A DNA stretch of 60,911 nt from Phycisphaerales bacterium (GCA_009691915.1 SIAD01000013.1:1-60911); one strand, 5' to 3'; counted from the stretch's first letter, positions 43,745 through 53,628 are shown. Translations and numbers: made by a program. Notes: a model not told the origin generated them from the letters alone.

Positions 43745-45136
43745 TCATTCGACAGAATGGTTTCTAGCGAACGACCCCTCAATCCGTTCAACGGCTTGTG
43801 ACACATCCGGGTCTGATTCTCGACGAGACCCAATCGTGCGGACGGCGTGCAGCACCGTGGTGTGATCGCGCCCACCAAAGTACCCACCAATCTCCTCCAA
43901 GCTGTAGCGCGTGTACTTCCTGGCCAGCCACATGCACACTTGCCTGGGTAGAGCGATCGACTTGTGCCGCCGCTTTGAGAGAAGGTCAGAGAGCTTGATG
44001 TCGTAGTACGCGGTTACCGCATCGATGATCACCTGAATCGTCGGCTGGTTTGAGCGCTTCAGGCCAGCGATCTCATCGGTCAGGGCAGCCTTGGCGCTGT
44101 CGAGTGTGATCTCTAGGCAATGGGCCATCGCGTAGCCGCGCACCTTGGAGAGTGCCCCCTCGAGGTCACGGATGTTCGAGTCGATCTTTGCGGCGATGTA
44201 GGCGGGTACTTCATCCGGAATTGTCAGGTTGAGGAGATTGGCCTTCGTCCTGAGGATCGATATCCGAGTTTCAAAGCACGGACGATCGACCCGTGTCACA
44301 AGCCCAGAATTGAATCGACTGACCAGACGCTCTTCAAGATCTGGGATCTCGTTGGGAGAAGCATCAGACGAGAGGACGATCTGCTTCCCACTCTGGTACA
44401 GAGCGTTGAAAGTGTGGAAGAACTCCTCCTGAGTCTGATCTCGCTTCGACAGGAAGTGAACATCATCGATAACAAGAAGGTCGACCGTGCGGAAGCGATG
44501 TCGGAACTCCCGCATCCGCCCCAACTTCACACTCTCCAGAAAGAGCTCCATAAAGGTGTGACACGAGAGGTACGCCACCCGCGACGAAGGCGATCGGCGG
44601 ATCACACCTTGGGAGATCGCCTGCAGTAGGTGAGTCTTGCCCAGCCCAACACCACCATGAACAAAGAATGGGTTGTATGCGCGTCCCAGATTCATGCTGA
44701 CGGCGACCGCCGCCGCATGCGCAAGCCTGTTGCCTGGACCCACAACAAAGGAGTCGAAGGTGTAGTCCGGCGAGAGCACTAGTTGTTCCTCAAACTCCGC
44801 CGGAATATGGACACGAACCGTTCCGCTCTGGTTTCGCTCGGTGGTTGTCAATGTGTCGCTCTCACCGACAAACTGCACCGCCAGCAACTGTCCCGTGACG
44901 GCCTGGGCTGCCTCAGTGAACTGCGGCGAGCAACTTCGCTGGAGATACTGGCGACGGATTGGTTCGGTGACAAGCAGTTTGAGCACACCCGTATCGACAC
45001 CGATCGGTTCGATGTCGTCGAACCAGTGGCGGCAAACCTCAGGATGATTCTTCCTGAGGAATCCATTGATCTGACCCTTCAGGTCGTCATGGGAAGCGTT
45101 CAAGCTTCGTGTCATACTGGTCATCGCGGCGCACAT
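43745..45136 (-). CDS. dnaA: Chromosomal replication initiator DnaA
   Basis: 463 residues. It binds DnaA boxes and opens oriC. Domain I is at the N-terminus, a short domain II follows, the AAA+ domain starts near 115 (YTFDSFVVGPGNRLAHAAA) with Walker A GGVGLGKT (161-168) and Walker B LLVIDDVHFL (about 220-229), and domain IV ends with the DNA-reading signature GGRDHTTVLHAVRTI. Three in-frame ATGs lie within the first eight codons; none has a Shine-Dalgarno site. It lies 56 bp after an RNase Z-like gene on the same strand; dnaN and recF do not follow. Confidence 0.97.
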   Translation of the reverse strand: MCAAMTSMTRSLNASHDDLKGQINGFLRKNHPEVCRHWFDDIEPIGVDTGVLKLLVTEPIRRQYLQRSCSPQFTEAAQAVTGQLLAVQFVGESDTLTTTERNQSGTVRVHIPAEFEEQLVLSPDYTFDSFVVGPGNRLAHAAAVAVSMNLGRAYNPFFVHGGVGLGKTHLLQAISQGVIRRSPSSRVAYLSCHTFMELFLESVKLGRMREFRHRFRTVDLLVIDDVHFLSKRDQTQEEFFHTFNALYQSGKQIVLSSDASPNEIPDLEERLVSRFNSGLVTRVDRPCFETRISILRTKANLLNLTIPDEVPAYIAAKIDSNIRDLEGALSKVRGYAMAHCLEITLDSAKAALTDEIAGLKRSNQPTIQVIIDAVTAYYDIKLSDLLSKRRHKSIALPRQVCMWLARKYTRYSLEEIGGYFGGRDHTTVLHAVRTIGSRRESDPDVSQAVERIEGSFARNHSVE

Positions 45137-45192
45137 AGGGAGTAGGGGGAGCCAACTCTAGAACGCGCAGCCTACGCAGTCAATCACCACGA

Positions 45193-46140
45193 TCAATCTT
45201 GTTCAATTGTCTCACTTGGTGCGATCTCGGGCGGCTCAACAATCTGTTCCGCCGCCGTCTGCTGTTCGAGTCGCGCACGATTCGTGCGGAAGTCCATCAG
45301 CATGTGAACGCTCGACGCACGATCCCCCGCAACCTCATCAATTCTCTGTCTCGCAAACGACAACATTGTGCGCCGAGAGGCATGCACCACCACGACATCA
45401 CGAGCCTTCCACTGCGCAAGGAGAGGACAAAGATCCTCAACATGGATATGTTTACCAGTCTTGGCGCGGTCTCTATGCTCGCCATCAAAGAATGTGCACT
45501 CAACAATCACAATCTTGGCGTCTGTGAAGTCGGAGTGATAGAGGAATGGCGCCAGCTCGGTGTCACCGGTGTACGCAACAATCGGGATGTCGATCGATCG
45601 TGTCACATCGGTGCCGGCGAGTCTCAGGTCTCGGATCCGGTCCTGGGGGAGCTCGGAGTACTCATCACGCAACTTGTTGCGTCGCTCGAAGAGCGCATAC
45701 GCAAGGCTTGGTATGGTGTGGCTAGATTGGTGAGCCCTAAGGAAGAGGTTCGGACGGACTTCAATCACATCACCCGGGTTCAAACCAACAATCTCATATG
45801 GTGTCTCCTGCCGCTCAATGTCGCCCCAAGACTTCAACATCGCACGGAGCGGATCAGCCATGGGAGCTGGGCAATAACACTTCCCAACCGGCAGTTTCTG
45901 GAAGAATCTCTGGCTGAAGTAGTAAGGAAGTCCCGCCACATGATCCATATGGGTGTGGGATAGAGCGACAACGCCCGCAGAAAGGACAGGTCTTGGGCAA
46001 AGTCCTATATCAAAGACAATGTCCAGTTCTGGAATCCCAACAGCCGTCTGCTCCCCCGCCACAGAGATCCCTTGGACCCGATATGGCGGCAAGTAAAGAA
46101 AGCCGATCTGTCCCTCACGGGCGGGTTGTCTCGGGATCAT
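45193..46140 (-). CDS. RNase Z-like metallo-beta-lactamase protein
   Basis: About 315 residues. The metal motif LSHTHMDHVAGLPYYF (HxHxDH) is followed by HQSSHTIPSLAYALFERR, which resembles the PxKxRN-type/His region of ElaC, then YTGDTE, and a terminal HASRRT. RNase Z trims the 3' end of tRNA precursors; other members of this group are phosphodiesterases. ATG at 46140 is preferred because the longer frame (to 46242) adds a non-family N-terminus. It lies 56 bp before dnaA. Confidence 0.85.
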   Translation of the reverse strand: MIPRQPAREGQIGFLYLPPYRVQGISVAGEQTAVGIPELDIVFDIGLCPRPVLSAGVVALSHTHMDHVAGLPYYFSQRFFQKLPVGKCYCPAPMADPLRAMLKSWGDIERQETPYEIVGLNPGDVIEVRPNLFLRAHQSSHTIPSLAYALFERRNKLRDEYSELPQDRIRDLRLAGTDVTRSIDIPIVAYTGDTELAPFLYHSDFTDAKIVIVECTFFDGEHRDRAKTGKHIHVEDLCPLLAQWKARDVVVVHASRRTMLSFARQRIDEVAGDRASSVHMLMDFRTNRARLEQQTAAEQIVEPPEIAPSETIEQD

Positions 46141-46273
46141 TGCGGGGGTTCGATTTCGACTCAGGAGCTGGTGAAAACTCGATAATAGCAGCAGTGGGTT
46201 GGCCAAAAAGATCGAATGATACTTGCGTTGGCGAGGCCACAACCGATCTTAGATTCTTGAGGAACACCGACTG

Positions 46274-46603
46274 ATGTCCGACCACCACTCCAACAGCTCT
46301 TCAGCGAAGCTCCGAAGCCAGTACTTCGATGACCCCGAAATCCAGGAGATTGTCGTCGCGTTCGTCGCCGAGATGCCATCTAGGATCGAGCAAGCCAATC
46401 GAGCCTTCATGCGGGGGGATCTCCTGCGACTCCACTTCTGGGCCCACCAACTCAAGGGTGGCGCCAGCGGGTACGGGTTCCCGGAGATCTCGCGGCGCGC
46501 AGCCGAACTTGAGTGCGCGATCCTGGAGAAGCGAAGCCTGGACGAAGTGTTTCAGGCGCTCCTTAGTGTCACCGAACTGTGCGAGCGAGCCTCGGCAACC
46601 TAG
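46274..46603 (+). CDS. HPt (histidine phosphotransfer) domain protein
   Basis: 109 residues, a single HPt four-helix bundle. The phosphorylated histidine is H58 in WAHQLKGGASGYG. Such proteins pass phosphate between response regulators. It starts 15 bp before the REC-GGDEF gene that is probably its partner; no histidine kinase lies nearby, so the donor must be elsewhere. Confidence 0.92.
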   Translation: MSDHHSNSSSAKLRSQYFDDPEIQEIVVAFVAEMPSRIEQANRAFMRGDLLRLHFWAHQLKGGASGYGFPEISRRAAELECAILEKRSLDEVFQALLSVTELCERASAT

Positions 46604-46618
46604 ACAGAAACGACACCG

Positions 46619-47536
46619 ATGTCAGACTTGGAACTCCCCCGCCTCCTCGCAATCGACGACTCGGAGTTGATTCATAGGCTCCTGCGCTTGCGTCTGCAGC
46701 ATGAGCGATTCGAGATGACCTTCGCCTTCAGCGGCAAAGAGGGGCTGAGGATGGCTGAGGCATCCAAACCAGATGTCATTCTTCTCGATCTCGACATGCC
46801 AGAGATGACAGGGTTCGATGTTCTTTCAGAACTCAAGTCACACACAGAGACTCAGGACATAGCAGTCATCATCGTCAGCGCGTCCTCGGAAGTCGAGAAC
46901 AAGGTTCGGGCATTCGACCTCGGCGCGACCGACTTCGTCTCCAAGCCCTTCGATATCGTTGAGCTCAAGGCACGCCTGCGCTCAGCCATGCGCGTCCAAC
47001 ACCTCATCAAGATTCTCGCGCAGAAGGCGCAGATCGATGGACTCAGTGGGCTCTGGAACCACACCTACTACGAAAAGCGAATGGCTGGCGAGTTCGCGGA
47101 GGCGATTCGCTACAACAAGCCACTCTCACTGATCGTCGCCGACCTCGACAACTTCAAGAAGACCAACGACCAGTACGGCCATCTCTTCGGAGATCTTGTC
47201 ATTGAGCGGTTCTCAAACATCCTCACCAGCGGCCGCCTCAGTGACATTGCGTGTCGCTACGGCGGCGAGGAGTTCACGGTGATCCTGCCGCAAACAACAG
47301 GAACCGAGTCCATTGAGGTGGCTGAGCGCTATCGCCAGCAGCTAGCGGCGTGCATCTGGACCGACTACCCCGGCCTTGTAGTGACCGCAAGCTTTGGGGT
47401 GAGTGACATTGAAACGATGGAAGGACCAAAGACACCCGAGACACTCTTCTCCTCGTCCGATCGGGCGATGTATACCGCCAAGACCAACGGTAGGAACAGG
47501 GTAGAGATCTCAACGACACAACCAGCCGTACGCTAG
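46619..47536 (+). CDS. Response-regulator diguanylate cyclase (REC-GGDEF)
   Basis: 305 residues. The receiver domain has the acidic pair D13/D14, phospho-acceptor D57 in LLDLDMPE, S88 and K109; the GGDEF domain has the intact active site GGEEF at 215-219 and an inhibitory site RLSD at 206-209, five residues before it. It therefore should make c-di-GMP from GTP when phosphorylated and be product-inhibited. It lies 15 bp after the HPt gene and 4 bp before recO. A PilZ receptor gene lies 2 kb on. Confidence 0.96.
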   Translation: MSDLELPRLLAIDDSELIHRLLRLRLQHERFEMTFAFSGKEGLRMAEASKPDVILLDLDMPEMTGFDVLSELKSHTETQDIAVIIVSASSEVENKVRAFDLGATDFVSKPFDIVELKARLRSAMRVQHLIKILAQKAQIDGLSGLWNHTYYEKRMAGEFAEAIRYNKPLSLIVADLDNFKKTNDQYGHLFGDLVIERFSNILTSGRLSDIACRYGGEEFTVILPQTTGTESIEVAERYRQQLAACIWTDYPGLVVTASFGVSDIETMEGPKTPETLFSSSDRAMYTAKTNGRNRVEISTTQPAVR

Positions 47537-47540
47537 GCCG

Positions 47541-48281
47541 ATGCCCAGTCGCGAAGAGGAGGGGATCTGCATCAGGCATTGGGATTACTCAGAGACGAGC
47601 CAGACTGTCGGGTTGTTTTCTCGCACACTCGGCTCGATCAGGGCGATCGCCAAGGGAAGTCGTCGTGAACGAAGTGGATTTTCTGGCGGGGTAGATCTCC
47701 TGACACGGGGAACCGCGACGCTGGTCACCCGGCCTGGATCTGACCTATCCACATTGATGTCATGGGATCTCATTGAGAGTTTTCCACACCTTCGAAAGGG
47801 ATTGCGGCCCAACCAGATGGCTCACTACTGCGCCGACCTTGTGGGAAGGTTCTTCCAATTGCACGACCCACACACGCGGGTCTATGACGGGCTATGTGAG
47901 ACGCTCCGCAGTCTCGGCGCAGACTCTGATCGGGTTGATGACCTGATGCTCCTTAGATTCCAGTGGCTCGTCCTTACCGAGTCTGGGTACCAACCAGTCC
48001 TGGGAAACATGGATGATGGGCATGATCATGTGCACTTCGAGCCCCGCGAGGGAGGGGCACTTGTTGGTCGTGAGACAACAACCTCATGGAAGGTTCGACG
48101 GAGCACAATGTGGTTCCTTATCGCGTTCACCAACGACGCGTTGCAGGCGCAGCAGGATCCAGATCACGAAACAGTGGTCAGGTCCAATCGACTTCTCGCG
48201 GCGTATTCCAGGGAGATTCTTGGCGATGAACCATTCACAATGCGGGCGTTGTTTGGCGAGCTGGCAACCCGCGCGCACTAG
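47541..48281 (+). CDS. recO: DNA repair protein RecO
   Basis: 246 residues. RecO helps load RecA at single-strand gaps. The N-terminal OB-fold is visible (GICIRHWDYSETSQTVGLFSRTLGSIRAIAKGSRR), followed by the helical domain (GLRPNQMAHYCADLVGRFFQ; DDLMLLRFQWLVLTESGYQPVL). The C-terminal zinc-finger cysteines seen in many RecO proteins are absent. It starts 4 bp after the diguanylate cyclase gene and is probably on the same transcript. Confidence 0.92.
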   Translation: MPSREEEGICIRHWDYSETSQTVGLFSRTLGSIRAIAKGSRRERSGFSGGVDLLTRGTATLVTRPGSDLSTLMSWDLIESFPHLRKGLRPNQMAHYCADLVGRFFQLHDPHTRVYDGLCETLRSLGADSDRVDDLMLLRFQWLVLTESGYQPVLGNMDDGHDHVHFEPREGGALVGRETTTSWKVRRSTMWFLIAFTNDALQAQQDPDHETVVRSNRLLAAYSREILGDEPFTMRALFGELATRAH

Positions 48282-48303
48282 GCGCCGCTCCTAGGATGGT
48301 CGC

Positions 48304-49545
48304 GTGACAATCCAGTACCGCTCCGCGAAACTAGAAAATGGGCTCGAACTGCACGCAGAGTGCGATCCTGACGCCGAGAGCGCCGCGGTCGGGATTTTCG
48401 TCCGAACCGGTGCACGCGACGAGCCAAAGGGGCTGATGGGTGTGAGCCACTTTCTCGAGCACATGATGTTCAAAGGGTCGGCCACACACAACGCCCACGA
48501 GATCAACGAAGCCTTCGACCAGATCGGCGCGCGAAACAACGCCTTTACATCTCACGAGTTGACCGCGTATCACGCCCATGTCCTGCCGGAGCATTTCACC
48601 AAGGCGACCACACTTGTCTTTGACCTGCTGAGGCCGGCACTGCGTCAGGAGGACTTCGACTCGGAGCGCGGCGTCATTCTTGAAGAGATCGCCATGTACG
48701 ACGACAACCCAGCCTGGGTTGCCTATGAGCGCGCTAACGACGCCTTCTACAAGGGACATCCACTGGGAGTCCGTGTGCTTGGTACCCCAGAATCAATCAA
48801 CGCCATGACGAAGTCGAGCATGCGTGAGTACTTCACAAAGCGGTACTCCCCAGACAATTCGTTGCTTGTCGCCGCGGGCCGGGTTGACTTCGATGCGCTG
48901 GTCGAACAGGCGCGGTTGGAGTCTCAGTGTTGGAAGCGTTCTGTTGTGTCTCGTGAGCACCCAACATGGGCACCACACACAACATCATTGACGGTTCCAC
49001 AAGAGAAGGCGACCCGCGCCTACACAGTGCTTCTCTGGCCCTCGTGTCCAGTGAGAGATCCTCGCCGGTACGCGGCGGTCGTGTGCTCACAGATCCTCGG
49101 GGACAGCGATGGGTCGCGCCTGTACTGGGCGCTAGTCGAGCCAGGCATCGCGGTCGATGCATCGACTGGATACAGCGGTCGCGACGGAGTCGGCGAGATT
49201 GCAGGATCAGTTGTGTGTTCCACCGAAGACATGGTCAGGGCAGAGGAGATCTTCGTGCGCGAGTGCCACCTCCTTCGTGACTCGCTAACCGAGGATGATC
49301 TTGTGCGTGCGCGCCGAAAGATCGCCACTGGGGTCGCGATGGCTGGTGAGAGTTCAACAGGAAGGATGCAGCGGCTAGGCGCAGTAATGGCGTCGACAGC
49401 GGAATACACAACCCTGGAGGAGGAACTCGCCAGAGTCAATGCTCTCTCGATCGACGACTTGCGCGGTTACCTGACAGACTTCCCATTCGAGCCGATGACG
49501 ATAGTTCGAGTGGTGCCAACAAGTACCCAGACGCTGCCGGCCTAA
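48304..49545 (+). CDS. M16 family zinc peptidase (active type)
   Basis: 413 residues. The inverted zinc motif HFLEH (H49, E52, H53) sits in VSHFLEHMMFKGSA, and the distal glutamate is in RGVILEEIAMYDDNPAWVAYE. This is the processing-peptidase subgroup (PqqL/YmxG type) of one-half M16 units, which need a partner or dimer. GTG at 48304 is the start. A second M16 gene without the zinc motif lies 9 kb away. Converges on the PilZ gene with a 4-bp overlap. Confidence 0.95.
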   Translation: MTIQYRSAKLENGLELHAECDPDAESAAVGIFVRTGARDEPKGLMGVSHFLEHMMFKGSATHNAHEINEAFDQIGARNNAFTSHELTAYHAHVLPEHFTKATTLVFDLLRPALRQEDFDSERGVILEEIAMYDDNPAWVAYERANDAFYKGHPLGVRVLGTPESINAMTKSSMREYFTKRYSPDNSLLVAAGRVDFDALVEQARLESQCWKRSVVSREHPTWAPHTTSLTVPQEKATRAYTVLLWPSCPVRDPRRYAAVVCSQILGDSDGSRLYWALVEPGIAVDASTGYSGRDGVGEIAGSVVCSTEDMVRAEEIFVRECHLLRDSLTEDDLVRARRKIATGVAMAGESSTGRMQRLGAVMASTAEYTTLEEELARVNALSIDDLRGYLTDFPFEPMTIVRVVPTSTQTLPA

Positions 49546-49907
49546 ATGAGCCGAAGCCCCGCCTCCCAGTGGGTGATCCGTCCGCAGTCGTCGCGAAAGG
49601 CTCGGCACCACGACACGATGCATGGACGGTCAAAGGCCATCGATCCAACAGTAAAGTTCGCCCGTCCGGTGAGTCCCTCTGCGATCACCAGCTCCGAGCG
49701 CATGCGCAGCCCATTCTCGCTGAGATCCAGGCCGTCGTAGGTTGTGGTGTGCTCTGGATCGTGATGCCATCGGATCTCGACTTGACACGCCACAGGATTT
49801 CGGCAGCCACCACGACGCTCCTCTGCCAGTGCCTGCTCGGCAGCACGGCGCATTGCGGATCGGATCGAGTTTGTGAGATTGGCACTTCGGAGATTCAGAT
49901 CATTCAT
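49542..49907 (-). CDS. PilZ domain protein (c-di-GMP receptor)
   Basis: 121 residues. The two c-di-GMP motifs are present: RGGCR (R32-R36, RxxxR) and DLSENG (61-66, DxSxxG). The N-terminal 30 residues are helical. It should bind c-di-GMP and act through contact with another protein. It converges on the M16 gene; the REC-GGDEF cyclase gene lies 2 kb upstream. Confidence 0.9.
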   Translation of the reverse strand: MNDLNLRSANLTNSIRSAMRRAAEQALAEERRGGCRNPVACQVEIRWHHDPEHTTTYDGLDLSENGLRMRSELVIAEGLTGRANFTVGSMAFDRPCIVSWCRAFRDDCGRITHWEAGLRLI

Positions 49908-50028
49908 CGCAGGTCCCTCCCATCAGGATTTCTCATAGCCCAAACCATCCAATCCCGCTCCGTGATTGCAAGGACGGAACTCTGATTTTAGGCTTCTGTC
50001 CCGACGGGTTCGATAATTAGTAAGGTGG

Positions 50029-51060
50029 TCAACCGGTGGCACGCTGGTCAAGCCGTACCGCCTGGTCATCAGCGTGGTAGCTGCTGCGCACCAGCGGCCC
50101 GCTCTCACAGACGCGGAATCCCCTCGCGAGCGCCTCAGCCTTGTACATGGCGAAGGTGTCGGGATGAACCCAGCGGTCGATGGGGAGATGGTTCCTCGTG
50201 GGCTGCAGGTACTGCCCGATGGTCAACACATCCGCCTTCGAGGCCTTCTGGATGTCATCCATTGCCTCGAGCACCTCGGAGTCGCGCTCACCGATCCCGG
50301 CCATGAGCCCGGTCTTGGTGACGAGACCATGGGCGCGGAACGCAGCGAGCACATCGAGCGTCCGCTGGTATCTCGCCTGCGGACGAACCGCCGGATGCAT
50401 CCGACGCACAGTCTCAAGGTTGTGACTGATGATCTCGGGCCGAGCGTCGCAGACGACCTTCACAGCGCCCATATCGCCACAGAAGTCCCCAACGAGGACC
50501 TCGACGCTCATCGTTGGGCATGCCTCATGGACTCTGTGGATCGTCTCGGCCCAGATCGCAGCACCCCCATCCGGTAGCTCGTCTCGGTTTACGCTCGTGA
50601 TGACGACATGCTTTAGTCCAAGGAGCGCGAGGCTCTGTGCAACCCGTCGAGGCTCATCTAGATCAAGCGTCGGCGGTCGACCCGTCTTCACATTGCAGAA
50701 TCCGCAGGAGCGAGTGCAAGTGTCGCCGAGAATCATGATTGTCGCGGTCCCACGGTTCCAACACTCCCCCAAGTTCGGGCAATTGGCCTCCTGGCAGACG
50801 GTGTGAAGCCGGTGTTCGTCAATGATCGCTTTGAGCTTGAGGTATCCCTCGCCACCAGGCATTCGCGCGCGAATCCACTCCGGCTTGCGGCGGTCGCTGA
50901 GGTGGTGAATGCCACCGCCCCCAGGCCCAGAGTTGTCGAGGATCATTTCACTGAGGCTGAACGCCCCGACCCCGACGCTGCGCGCGGTATCCCCACCCAG
51001 CGGACGGGGATGGCGCGCGAGTGTGCGCTCGACCGCGCTCGAGGATCTCTCGTCGTTCAC
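50029..51060 (-). CDS. lipA: Lipoyl synthase
   Basis: 343 residues. A radical-SAM enzyme that inserts two sulfurs into octanoyl-carrier domains. The N-terminal auxiliary cluster motif CQEANCPNLGEC and the SAM cluster motif CTRSCGFC are both present, as is KTGLMAGIGE. The first 45 residues are a variable lead not needed for the fold; a start at the Met of MILDNSGP is possible. No lipB or lipoate ligase lies nearby. Confidence 0.97.
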   Translation of the reverse strand: MNDERSSSAVERTLARHPRPLGGDTARSVGVGAFSLSEMILDNSGPGGGGIHHLSDRRKPEWIRARMPGGEGYLKLKAIIDEHRLHTVCQEANCPNLGECWNRGTATIMILGDTCTRSCGFCNVKTGRPPTLDLDEPRRVAQSLALLGLKHVVITSVNRDELPDGGAAIWAETIHRVHEACPTMSVEVLVGDFCGDMGAVKVVCDARPEIISHNLETVRRMHPAVRPQARYQRTLDVLAAFRAHGLVTKTGLMAGIGERDSEVLEAMDDIQKASKADVLTIGQYLQPTRNHLPIDRWVHPDTFAMYKAEALARGFRVCESGPLVRSSYHADDQAVRLDQRATG

Positions 51061-51069
51061 AGCGCGATT

Positions 51070-51786
51070 CTAGTGGCTGGTTGGTTGGGAACGAACCGAC
51101 TTTGGCGCGACAAAGAACCGATCAGGCCGTAACACAACACGAGTGGCTGGGTCGGTCGAGATGACCATGGTCTCTCCCTCGGGAACAAACTCACCGAGTG
51201 TGAAGGCAACACCATCGATGCCGCCCGTCTTGACACCCTCGTCAGCAGTCCAGTTCCATCGGCCATCCTCGCACGCGCCGCCTCGCCATATGCGCATGCG
51301 TCCATCGGCAACAAAGATAACGCGGTCGGCCTTGAATTGTTCGTCGTGGGTGGCATCCGTGTCGACGGTCCACAGCCCAAACAGATCACGGGCAGCCTGA
51401 TCGACCGGGATGGCCTTTCTCACTCCGCCGAGCCGCGCCGACTTGGCGCTCGCGCCAGCGCGCTGCGGCATCGAGGTCTTGTGTGAAGGAGTAGCCGATC
51501 CTTCACCATTCGATGAACCAGCACCGGGCGGAGTTGCCGTGGCCGCAATGTGTGGATCGTCTGTCGTCGCATCTGCACGCGAGCGTTGTGAGGACGATCC
51601 AGTGCGTGTCAAGTCTGGCTCGAAGCCCGGCACGACCATGTCATCATCATTGACGAAGACACGATCACCAGCCACTTCGGTCGGACTTGTTGGGGCCAGG
51701 TCTGGAGTCACCGCGGGCTGGTTGGAACAAGCACCCATAACGAGCAGGCACATGACAGCCGACATGTAGCGAAGCTGGAGAATCAT
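51070..51786 (-). CDS. Hypothetical lipoprotein
   Basis: 238 residues with a lipoprotein signal ending VMGAC (Cys about 20), a long Ser/Thr/Pro-rich linker (to about 125), and a C-terminal beta-rich domain (LFGLWTVDTDATHDEQFKADR; VIFVADGRMRIWRGGACEDGRWNW; MVISTDPATRVVLRPDRF) typical of small envelope domains of the lipocalin-like type. It lies 9 bp before lipA on the same strand and 4 bp after the M48 gene. Function unknown. Confidence 0.78.
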   Translation of the reverse strand: MILQLRYMSAVMCLLVMGACSNQPAVTPDLAPTSPTEVAGDRVFVNDDDMVVPGFEPDLTRTGSSSQRSRADATTDDPHIAATATPPGAGSSNGEGSATPSHKTSMPQRAGASAKSARLGGVRKAIPVDQAARDLFGLWTVDTDATHDEQFKADRVIFVADGRMRIWRGGACEDGRWNWTADEGVKTGGIDGVAFTLGEFVPEGETMVISTDPATRVVLRPDRFFVAPKSVRSQPTSH

Positions 51787-51790
51787 GGCT

Positions 51791-53617
51791 CTACTGTACG
51801 AGCGCGGGGGGAAGGGGAACCGCGAGCCGTTCGGAGAGTGCGCGAAGGAGCAGGTACTCCGACTGCTTCATCGACGAGTCATGACTGACAACGACGAGTG
51901 CTGCACGCAGGAGGGTTCCAGCTGCTCCTGGACGCAGCGCCTCAAGAAGCCGAAGATCATCCGCGATCGAGTCGAGAGTTCGCTCATTGCTGGCCGGAAG
52001 GGACGCCATGGGCAGCCCAGCCTCGGTGAGGCCTGCCGCGAGTGCGGTCTCAGCAACACTCTCATCCTCGGTACCCAGAAGCGCGAGAATTCCCAGCGTC
52101 CGCTGCACCGCGCGAGCGACCGAACTCAGTGAAGCACTTCGACGCGCTTGTACTCCGCGACCCACATCGAGGGCCAGCTCGACACGAGCACGCAGAATCT
52201 CCGTAACAACCCACTCAAACAGATCGATCCGTCCATCAAGCTTGAGAACTTCGGCCAGAAGCGCGCGAGATGCAACATAGGAACTTCGGCTCTGTGTCCG
52301 GAGTGTTGCGCTGGCAATCTCAACAAGTCCAAGCCGCTGGCGGCTCGGCGTCTTTGGAGCATCTGAGAGCGTCTCGTCGATCAGACGCCGGATCGCTTCA
52401 TCACGCGAGGCGATTAGCGAGAGTTGGTCCGTTCGCTTAGCTGGATCGTCGCTCAGCAGCGTTGCCATGATGAGCGCCCACGCCCCATTCACATCATGAG
52501 CGAGATCAACCTTCGACTTCGGTGCGTTGGCGAGATCAGCACGCGCGTGCGAGATACTGTCGGGGTTGATGGCACCGATTCCAGCAATCGATGCCACAAG
52601 GTTGAGCTGGATCGACGCATCGCGCGAAGCATCGAGAGGCGCAGCTGCCAGCGTCGGATCGGCCGCCGCGGTCGCCTTCGAGAGAACCCCGCCAGCCATC
52701 ACCCGGATCCGGTTGATTCGTTCGTCAAGCGGGGGGTGGGAGGCGAAGAGCGAACGGACCCCCTCGGAGAAGAGCATGTGGTTGAACTGACTCGCCTCGG
52801 GATTCACCATCTGGATCCCGGACTCACGCGCGATCTTTGCGAGCGCGCCGCCGATACCCACCGGATTGCGGGTGTACTGGACCGCGCTCGCATCGGCGAG
52901 AAACTCCCGCTGCCGACTGATCGCCGCCTGCATCAGTCGAGCGAAGAAGGTACCGATGGCTCCAAGGACCATGAAGGCGACGCCGACCAAGAGGATTCCG
53001 CCCGCCCCCTTCGAGGAGCGCCCCGAACGGGACAAACTCCCTCCCCGCAGCAGGAAGTACCCGATGTACCCGAGTGCCATGAGCGCAAAGATCGCGGAGA
53101 TCGCCCGCATGTTGATCTTCATGTCGCCATGGAAGATGTGGCTGAACTCGTGCGCCATCACTCCCTGAAGTTCATCGCGAGACAAGTGCTCGATCGCCCC
53201 CCGCGAGACTCCAATGACCGCGTTATGAGGGCCAGTACCCGCGGCGAAGGCGTTGATGGATGGCTCATCGAGGAGATACACGGTCGGGATCGGCATCCCG
53301 CTGGCTATCGCCATCTCCTCGACGACATTGAGCACCTTTCGCTCGTCGGCAACGGCAGTGTGTGGAGGAATCGGTACACCACCAAGCGCCAGCGCGACCT
53401 TGGCCCCATCCGAGCCGATAGTGAGACTCTTGAAGAGGAACGGCCCACCGATGATGATCAAACTGATCCCTATGGCCAGTGGAATCGAGTTGGGAATCAC
53501 CATCGCCATCAATACAGTTACACAGGCTGTGATCCCAAGCGCCCCAAAGAGGAACAACGCGACAAGCCACCCGGTCCGTGTGCGTGCCCTCTCTTGATGG
53601 TCGAAGAAACTAGCCAT
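51791..53617 (-). CDS. M48 family membrane zinc peptidase (HtpX-like)
   Basis: 608 residues. Two helices open the protein; the catalytic motif HEFSH lies in LQGVMAHEFSHIFHGDMKIN, and the downstream helix has EFLADASAVQYTRNP with the third zinc ligand Glu. The C-terminal 300 residues are a helical extension beyond HtpX length. It degrades damaged membrane proteins in related systems. The lemA gene lies 11 bp upstream, a common pairing. Confidence 0.93.
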   Translation of the reverse strand: MASFFDHQERARTRTGWLVALFLFGALGITACVTVLMAMVIPNSIPLAIGISLIIIGGPFLFKSLTIGSDGAKVALALGGVPIPPHTAVADERKVLNVVEEMAIASGMPIPTVYLLDEPSINAFAAGTGPHNAVIGVSRGAIEHLSRDELQGVMAHEFSHIFHGDMKINMRAISAIFALMALGYIGYFLLRGGSLSRSGRSSKGAGGILLVGVAFMVLGAIGTFFARLMQAAISRQREFLADASAVQYTRNPVGIGGALAKIARESGIQMVNPEASQFNHMLFSEGVRSLFASHPPLDERINRIRVMAGGVLSKATAAADPTLAAAPLDASRDASIQLNLVASIAGIGAINPDSISHARADLANAPKSKVDLAHDVNGAWALIMATLLSDDPAKRTDQLSLIASRDEAIRRLIDETLSDAPKTPSRQRLGLVEIASATLRTQSRSSYVASRALLAEVLKLDGRIDLFEWVVTEILRARVELALDVGRGVQARRSASLSSVARAVQRTLGILALLGTEDESVAETALAAGLTEAGLPMASLPASNERTLDSIADDLRLLEALRPGAAGTLLRAALVVVSHDSSMKQSEYLLLRALSERLAVPLPPALVQ

Positions 53618-53628
53618 CGTCCCGCGGG

